19,795 nt of DNA. Origin: MWDF01 sp964577435 (GTDB lineage: Bacteria > Bacillota > DTU025 > MWDF01). This document shows positions 14,786 through 19,795 of the stretch, piece by piece; the first letter of the stretch is position 1, and each line of letters starts with the position of its first letter. The DNA lies in NCBI GenBank assembly GCA_964577435.1, contig CAZNZD010000027.1, positions 1 to 19,795 on the forward strand, in the 5' to 3' direction. The notes beneath the pieces are model-generated. The model was not told the origin of the DNA. It searched no databases and saw only the letters and a program-made list of their open reading frames with translations. The translations under genes and the position numbers were made by a program.

Positions 14786-17506
14786 GTGGTGGTTTCTTTG
14801 TCCGGAAGGACCGTGCTGCTAGACGGCCACAGCCTTGCCCACAGGGCATACCATGCCCTGCCCCCGACTTTAACCAGCCCGTCGGGCGTACCCACGAATG
14901 CGGTGCTGGGCTTCTGCAACATGCTCATAAGGATAATGGAGATGGAGGGGGCCGAAAGGGTCGTATGCGCATTTGATTCTCACGGCCCGGTCTTCAGGCA
15001 CGAGGACTTCGCTGACTACAAGGCCACCAGAAAGCCCATGGACCAGGAGCTGAGAGTGCAGATTCCTCTCATCAAGGATGCCTGCAGGGCTTTCGGCATC
15101 GAAGTCGTCGAGCTTGCCGGCTTCGAGGCGGACGACCTTCTTGGCACGATGGCAAGGAGGCTCGAAGCGGCTGGCAAGGACGTGACCATTGTAACCAGCG
15201 ACAGGGATTCATATCAGCTTGCCTCGGATAGGGTGAAGCTTCTGATGACTAAAAGGGGCATATCCGACTTCGAGCTGATGGGCCCGGATGAGGTGAAGGC
15301 GGCCTGCGGCGTAGAGCCGAGGCTCGTCCCCGACTTGAAAGGGCTCATCGGGGACACCTCAGACAACATCCCCGGAGTAAGAGGGATCGGGGAGAAGGGC
15401 GCTGTAAGGCTCATCACTGAGTATGGAAGCCTCGAGGGGATTTTGGAAGCCGGTGAACCTGAGAAGGCGGACAAGGCGGGTAGCCTCGCAAGGCAGGCGA
15501 GCGAGATTGCGCTTCTAAGCAAGAAGCTGGCAACGATAGATACCGCTGTTCCGATCGACTTCGACCCAGTCAGGGTGCAGGAGGAGACGGACAACTCTAT
15601 CCTTATGGACTTCCTGGCGGAAATGGGCTTTAAAAGCCTTATGTCGAAGTTCGAGAGGAAGGGCCAGAAGCCTAAGAAGGAGGCCCCGGCGAAGGAGCTG
15701 TTCGGCGCGATGCCGCCATCCGCATCTTTGGAGGCGAAGGATCCTGGCGACGCCTCTTATGAAGTAAGGGAAGTGGCAGGTCTGCCTGAGCTCGTGGACA
15801 TTGCGAGGAAGGCTGCAGGCATCAAATCGCTTAGCTTAGACTTCATAAGCGAGGGCAAGGGCTGGGAGGCCATTCCAAAGAGATTTATTCTCGGCCTTGA
15901 GGGCGTCTCTTACGATATTCCTGTGGATGCTGAAGGATCTCTAATCGGAGGGTCCGGAATAGAGCTGAAGGCCGCGCTGGAGGCCCTTGGACCGGCCCTT
16001 GCAGAAGAGGGAATCGCCAAATGCGGCTGGGACATCAAGGCAGCTTCCGTGATCATAGGAAGGACAGGCATCAAGCTCAGGGGCATCGCATTCGACCCGA
16101 TGCTGGCAGGGTTCCTGCTAAACCCCCTGGGGCGCAGCGACTCGCCCCAGGACATCCTTTTCAGGTATTTCAGGATGCTGCCGTCACAGATTCCCGCAGG
16201 GAGGCCGCATGAGGCGAGGCTTGCCATAGCGGCGCTGATGGGAAAGCTCAGGCCTGTGATGGAAGCGGATCTTCATGAGCTGGGCATGCAGGCGCTGTTT
16301 GCGGAAGTGGAGATGCCGCTGGTCGAGGTACTGGCCGCTATGGAGCTAGAGGGCGTCAAGGTTGACATCCAGAGGCTAAGGGACATCTCCGCTGACATGA
16401 GAGGAAGGCTCGATGTACTCGAACAGGACATATACAAGCTGGGCGGGGGCGAGTTCAACATCGGCTCTCCTAAGCAGCTTGGCGTAGTGCTGTTCGAGAA
16501 GCTAGGGCTTCCTGCGGACAGGAAGACGAAAACTGGCTACTCCACAGACGCCGACGTCCTGGAGGGGCTGATGCCGCTTCACCCGATAGTCGGGAAGATA
16601 CTTGAATATCGAGGCATATCCAAGCTTAAGTCAACTTATGTGGATGTACTTCCCGAGCTTGCCTCAAGGCAGGGAGGCAGGATCCACACGACCTTCAACC
16701 AGACTGGCGCGGTGACAGGGAGGCTCTCCTCGTCGGATCCCAACATGCAGAACATACCGATTAAGAGCGAGGAGGGCCTTGAGATAAGGGCCGCCTTCAC
16801 GGCATCCCCGGGGAACCTCATCGTGAGCGCAGACTACTCGCAGATTGAGCTGAGGCTGCTTGCGCACCTAAGCGGTGATCCCGTACTCATCGAGGCTTTC
16901 AGGCTTGGGCAGGACGTCCATACTAGAACGGCGGCTGAGGTGTTCGGGGTGCCCATGGAGGATGTCAGCAGGGAGATGCGCTACAGGGCCAAGACCGTGA
17001 ACTTCGGCATAATATACGGTCAGTCGGAGTTCGGCCTGTCTAAGACCCTGGGCATACCTCAGGCTGAGGCGAAGGAGTTCATAGAGAGGTATTTCAGGAG
17101 ATACGTAAGGGTCAAGCAGTACTTCGCCGAGGCGATGGAGAAGGCAAGGTCCAATGGCTATGTCTCTACGATAATGGGCAGGAGGCGTTCCGTGCCTGAG
17201 CTATACAGCGCCAACTTCAACATGAGGAAGTTCGGCGAGCGCATCGTGATGAACGCGCCTATACAGGGAAGCGCGGCAGACATAATTAAGGTAGCGATGA
17301 TAAGGCTGCTAAAGAGGCTCGAGGATGAAGGATGGAAGTCAAAGCTTATCCTGCAGGTCCACGACGAGCTTGTTGTCGAAGCGCCGACGGGTGAGGCGGA
17401 AGGCGTGGCTGCCATGGTGAAGAAGGTAATGGAGGAGGCAGCGGTTCTATCGGTTCCCCTTATCGCAGAAGCGGGGACTGGGCCTAACTGGAAGGAGGCA
17501 AAATAA
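14786..17506 (+). CDS. polA: DNA polymerase I
   Basis: A 906-residue family A polymerase for Okazaki-fragment processing and repair. The N-terminal 5'-3' exonuclease (about 1-290) is intact: LLDGHSLAHRAYHA, FEADDLLG, TSDRDSYQL and the helix-hairpin-helix GDTSDNIPGVRGIGEKGA. The middle 3'-5' exonuclease-like domain looks inactive: the D-x-E site reads LDFIS, the second aspartate site reads GWDIKAA, and no equivalent of the last D-x-x-x-D is evident. The polymerase domain is complete: motif A Asp683 in SADYSQIE, motif B Lys736 and Tyr744, motif C His859-Asp860-Glu861. GTG 14786 has no clear Shine-Dalgarno; TTG 14798, with GGTGGTGG just upstream, may be the true start. The gene stands alone, with no obvious terminator. 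Confidence 0.96.
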   Translation: MVVSLSGRTVLLDGHSLAHRAYHALPPTLTSPSGVPTNAVLGFCNMLIRIMEMEGAERVVCAFDSHGPVFRHEDFADYKATRKPMDQELRVQIPLIKDACRAFGIEVVELAGFEADDLLGTMARRLEAAGKDVTIVTSDRDSYQLASDRVKLLMTKRGISDFELMGPDEVKAACGVEPRLVPDLKGLIGDTSDNIPGVRGIGEKGAVRLITEYGSLEGILEAGEPEKADKAGSLARQASEIALLSKKLATIDTAVPIDFDPVRVQEETDNSILMDFLAEMGFKSLMSKFERKGQKPKKEAPAKELFGAMPPSASLEAKDPGDASYEVREVAGLPELVDIARKAAGIKSLSLDFISEGKGWEAIPKRFILGLEGVSYDIPVDAEGSLIGGSGIELKAALEALGPALAEEGIAKCGWDIKAASVIIGRTGIKLRGIAFDPMLAGFLLNPLGRSDSPQDILFRYFRMLPSQIPAGRPHEARLAIAALMGKLRPVMEADLHELGMQALFAEVEMPLVEVLAAMELEGVKVDIQRLRDISADMRGRLDVLEQDIYKLGGGEFNIGSPKQLGVVLFEKLGLPADRKTKTGYSTDADVLEGLMPLHPIVGKILEYRGISKLKSTYVDVLPELASRQGGRIHTTFNQTGAVTGRLSSSDPNMQNIPIKSEEGLEIRAAFTASPGNLIVSADYSQIELRLLAHLSGDPVLIEAFRLGQDVHTRTAAEVFGVPMEDVSREMRYRAKTVNFGIIYGQSEFGLSKTLGIPQAEAKEFIERYFRRYVRVKQYFAEAMEKARSNGYVSTIMGRRRSVPELYSANFNMRKFGERIVMNAPIQGSAADIIKVAMIRLLKRLEDEGWKSKLILQVHDELVVEAPTGEAEGVAAMVKKVMEEAAVLSVPLIAEAGTGPNWKEAK

Positions 17507-17649
17507 CCTTCAAGTGGGCGGATGCTGTTGCAATAAGTACATCCAAGTGCTTTAATAGTAATAATGCGCATCGAAGGGCATGCCGAAGGGAACCTTGGGT
17601 TGCGGACATATTCGGAAAAACGGATAATTTTCGCAATTTTCTCGATAAC

Positions 17650-17679
17650 TTGCAGGAATTCGGCGTGTTTGTGTAGAAT
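17650..17679 (+). promoter_or_regulatory. Candidate promoter for the outer-membrane protein gene
   Basis: -35 TTGCAG (17650-17655) and -10 TAGAAT (17674-17679) are separated by 18 bp, with an A/T-rich stretch directly upstream (17615-17645) resembling an UP element. This would produce a leader of about 280 nt. A perfect TATAAT at 17945-17950 lacks a -35 and overlaps the ribosome-site region, so it is less likely. Confidence 0.4.
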
Positions 17680-17892
17680 GTGCAGTGTAGATTCAGTCAT
17701 AGATCCGCTTAAGCACAGCTAAAGCGGTTATATGTGTTTCAGCCGGTTTGGAAGCGTGGAAGGAGGTGCACCCCCGTAGTTTCCGGGTCGGGCCCCAGCT
17801 GTTGGGTCACACAATGTGTGCTGTACGGCGACGCCGGGAAGAAAGCGTCGAAGCGGAGGACAAACCTGAAGAGGAAACAAGGATACTCTTTC

Positions 17893-17949
17893 ATGGGAAG
17901 TCCCCCTAAGGACGCCGGAAAATCGGCGGAAAATCCTCAACTAATATAA
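17893..17949 (+). CDS. Possible 18-residue leader peptide
   Basis: ATG 17893 begins MGSPPKDAGKSAENPQLI and stops at TAA 17947-17949, 16 nt before the start of the beta-barrel protein. An AAGGA Shine-Dalgarno lies 9 nt upstream. The peptide is hydrophilic, with no recognisable family. The coding region also contains the CGCCG/CGGCG hairpin, so the structure and the ORF may be alternative explanations. It may be chance. Confidence 0.2.
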   Translation: MGSPPKDAGKSAENPQLI

Positions 17950-17965
17950 TATAGGGGGATAAAAA

Positions 17966-19780
17966 ATGAAGAAGATGTTCGCATTCGTAGTAGTGGCAAT
18001 GTTGCTGCTCGCAATACCGGCAGCAGCCGCTAACTACAAGCTCAATGGCACCTTTAGTGGTGGGTACAAGTATTCGAACGGCACAGCGACTGATAGTCTA
18101 AGCCTCACTCTGTCATTCCAGTTTGACGAGGCTGGCCTTTTGACTGCCTACGCCCCGTTCACCTTCCTTACCTCTCCCGGCATCGGCGCCGGCTGGTGGG
18201 TGAAGTATGCAACCGAGCCTCTTAATGTAATCATCAGCGACAACAGCACTGATGGATACAAGTGGAGCAAGATGGAGTCGAATTTCACTCTCCTCTCATC
18301 CGTTATGAAGGTCGACCATGATCAGGACGAAGCAACTGTTATTCCTCCTGCGACTCCCACTGCTCGCGTAACTCCTAACAGGTACAGCAAGGTTTGGGGT
18401 CAGATTACTCCTAACCTCAAGTACGCAGCGCAGGCAGCTGTTGAGCAGACTACCGTAGCTGATTCGTACGAGATAAGCGCTCAGCTGGCAGCCACTCTTC
18501 CTCTCGGCCTGACACTAACCACCGACTGGGGTTGGCTCTTCAATGACGGCGTATATGGCATGGGCCTCACCACCGCATTGACTGGTGCAGTACCGGTAAT
18601 CGGCGGCAAATTCACAGTAGCAGTCGGTAACTTCGCTGATCTGGAGTCTTATCCTGGACTGTATTTCTGGAGCAACGATGACCTTTACGCATTTGCTGCA
18701 TACGCAGGTGTAAAGGAGATCAAGTTAAACCCTCTAACCATCGACGAAGTGTCCTATAAGATGGGTATGGGTAATGTATACACCCCTCTTCTTAGCTCAA
18801 CTTCCTTCTACGCTATGGGCCTCCAGGAGGTAACAACCAACGCAACCTTGAAGCTCGCACCTGTAACCGTAACCTTCAAGAACAGCGTATGGTTCGAGAG
18901 CTTCAACGCTGATGGCGGCAACAATGCCAACCTCGACGTCGAAGTCGAACTCGGCGACCTCACCCTTGGATTGAACTTGGACTCCAAGCTAAACTGGAAC
19001 GGCGGCTTCTGGCATGGTGAGCAGGCTGAGCTCAGGGCAGACTATGTTGGCGCCATCGGCGAGCTCGGCGGGCATGTCGGTTATAACTCCAACTGGGACG
19101 GAGTCGGACAGTATGAAGTAGATGAAGCTGCGAACGGTGCCGACATGGTATACGGCGGCCTCTACTACAATGCTCCGTTCGGTCTCGACACCGAAGCTTG
19201 GGCATCATACGACCAGAAGTTGACCAATACTGCGATAGCTGGTCTCTTCACAAAGTATGAGAACAAGTACACAACCATCCCGTTCATAGTTGACCTCAAC
19301 GCACTCGTGGCCGGTTTCTTCGAGTTCACCTGGACCGAAGCTCCGTCCTATCAGTATGAACCTATCGGCTTCGTAAAGCTCGACGCCACGATTGATGGTC
19401 AGTGGAGCGCAGGCATGTTCTTCCTCACTAAGGAAGACGGCAGCGCAGTCCTCGCCTTTGATCCCATCGTCAGCGTGTATGCCAAGTATCTCGCAACCGA
19501 CAAAGTCACCGTCACCGGCAGGGTAACCTATCGTGGCAGCGATCTATTTGTTGGCAGCGGAACGACCGTCGTAGGCACCCACAAGGTATATGCCAAGCTT
19601 CAGGGCGAAATTAAGATCAGCGACAACGCCAAGGCAACCGTGTTCTGGGGCATGGACGGTTTCGACGCGATAACTGATAAGAATCATGCTCAGTATGGCA
19701 AGCCTTGGGCTCCCTACTACGCCTCAGTCGGCGACATGTACTGGGATACCTTCGGCGCCAACTTCACAATCAAGTTCTAA
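17966..19780 (+). CDS. Outer-membrane beta-barrel protein (porin-like)
   Basis: A 604-residue protein with a clean signal peptide: MKKMFAFVVVAMLLLAIPAAAA, then NYKLNGTFSGG. The mature part is rich in alternating beta-strand patterns with aromatic ends, Gly/Asn/Asp turns and no long helix, and ends GANFTIKF. A C-terminal Phe after alternating residues is the classic BAM-recognition signal. Few Cys and many Trp/Tyr also fit a barrel. I do not recognise a specific porin family, and there is no SLH domain. ATG 17966 has AGGGGG 7-8 nt upstream. Codon use leans to T- and C-ended codons and away from the AGG-heavy style of its neighbours, which suggests high expression. The long leader upstream hints at post-transcriptional control. 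Confidence 0.8.
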   Translation: MKKMFAFVVVAMLLLAIPAAAANYKLNGTFSGGYKYSNGTATDSLSLTLSFQFDEAGLLTAYAPFTFLTSPGIGAGWWVKYATEPLNVIISDNSTDGYKWSKMESNFTLLSSVMKVDHDQDEATVIPPATPTARVTPNRYSKVWGQITPNLKYAAQAAVEQTTVADSYEISAQLAATLPLGLTLTTDWGWLFNDGVYGMGLTTALTGAVPVIGGKFTVAVGNFADLESYPGLYFWSNDDLYAFAAYAGVKEIKLNPLTIDEVSYKMGMGNVYTPLLSSTSFYAMGLQEVTTNATLKLAPVTVTFKNSVWFESFNADGGNNANLDVEVELGDLTLGLNLDSKLNWNGGFWHGEQAELRADYVGAIGELGGHVGYNSNWDGVGQYEVDEAANGADMVYGGLYYNAPFGLDTEAWASYDQKLTNTAIAGLFTKYENKYTTIPFIVDLNALVAGFFEFTWTEAPSYQYEPIGFVKLDATIDGQWSAGMFFLTKEDGSAVLAFDPIVSVYAKYLATDKVTVTGRVTYRGSDLFVGSGTTVVGTHKVYAKLQGEIKISDNAKATVFWGMDGFDAITDKNHAQYGKPWAPYYASVGDMYWDTFGANFTIKF

Positions 19781-19795
19781 TCAGCGCATTAGAGA

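Larger units (their letters stand above)
17507..17965 (+). other. Long intergenic leader before the beta-barrel gene
   Basis: This 459-bp stretch has no convincing protein gene. The first part is AT-rich, with no clear polA terminator. After the candidate promoter at 17650-17679, the predicted leader of about 280 nt holds several short inverted repeats: CCGCTT/AAGCGG (17705-17727), CACAC/GTGTG (17808-17820), CGACGC/GCGTCG (17829-17850) and CGCCG/CGGCG (17913-17928). It matches no riboswitch class I can recall. A short ORF (17893-17949) lies just before the ribosome site AGGGGG of the next gene. Confidence 0.5.

Noticed and set aside
14658..14849. N-terminal extension of the DUF4139 protein
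   Set aside because: The signal peptide starts at 14657, and the extension would overlap the start of polA.
17734..17949. 71-codon open frame starting GTG in the leader of the beta-barrel gene
   Set aside because: No Shine-Dalgarno, no recognisable family, a basic low-complexity composition, and it overlaps several hairpins; only the short ORF at its end is kept as a weak possibility.

Overview
The window reads as chromosomal DNA from a diderm (Gram-negative) bacterium of fairly high G+C. It shows strong Shine-Dalgarno sites, GTG and TTG starts, frequent AGG (Arg) and ATA (Ile) codons, a split MacAB-type exporter and an outer-membrane beta-barrel protein. The ribonucleotide reductase is the oxygen-independent, B12-dependent class II enzyme, which fits an anaerobe or facultative anaerobe. 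I cannot name the phylum from sequence alone. No phage, IS element, CRISPR array, tRNA or rRNA gene was seen.

Layout. 1-91 (-): start of an HspR/MerR-like regulator, cut by the window edge. 92-296: intergenic region with three interleaved inverted repeats. 297-812 (+): PfpI/DJ-1 family protein. 878-1414 (-): small exported protein with a DUF4352-like domain. 1642-4661 (+): three-gene MacA / ATPase / MacB-permease operon. 8542-4732 (-): tightly packed four-gene operon of tgt, an FmrO/Rmt-like 16S rRNA methyltransferase, rsmI and a membrane-anchored HExxH protein. 8701-10293 (+): gamma-glutamyltransferase-family protein. 13011-10384 (-): class II ribonucleotide reductase nrdJ. 14657-13266 (-): exported DUF4139 protein. 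14786-17506 (+): polA. 17507-17965: long non-coding leader with a candidate promoter. 17966-19780 (+): outer-membrane beta-barrel protein.

The most notable locus is the minus-strand operon at 4732-8542. It joins a tRNA-guanine transglycosylase (anticodon modification), a homologue of the aminoglycoside-resistance 16S rRNA m7G1405 methyltransferases, and RsmI (2'-O-methylation of C1402). Their predicted targets, C1402 and G1405, lie three nucleotides apart in helix 44 of the decoding centre, and the tRNA anticodon is read there. The genes overlap or nearly touch: GTGA overlap, 4-nt gap, 26-nt overlap. This suggests a built-in decoding-centre modification operon rather than a recently acquired resistance gene. 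Secondary points are a compact three-way-junction-like dyad upstream of nrdJ, a roughly 280-nt structured leader with a short ORF ahead of the beta-barrel gene, a changed substrate pocket in Tgt, and a Pol I whose proofreading site is degenerate.
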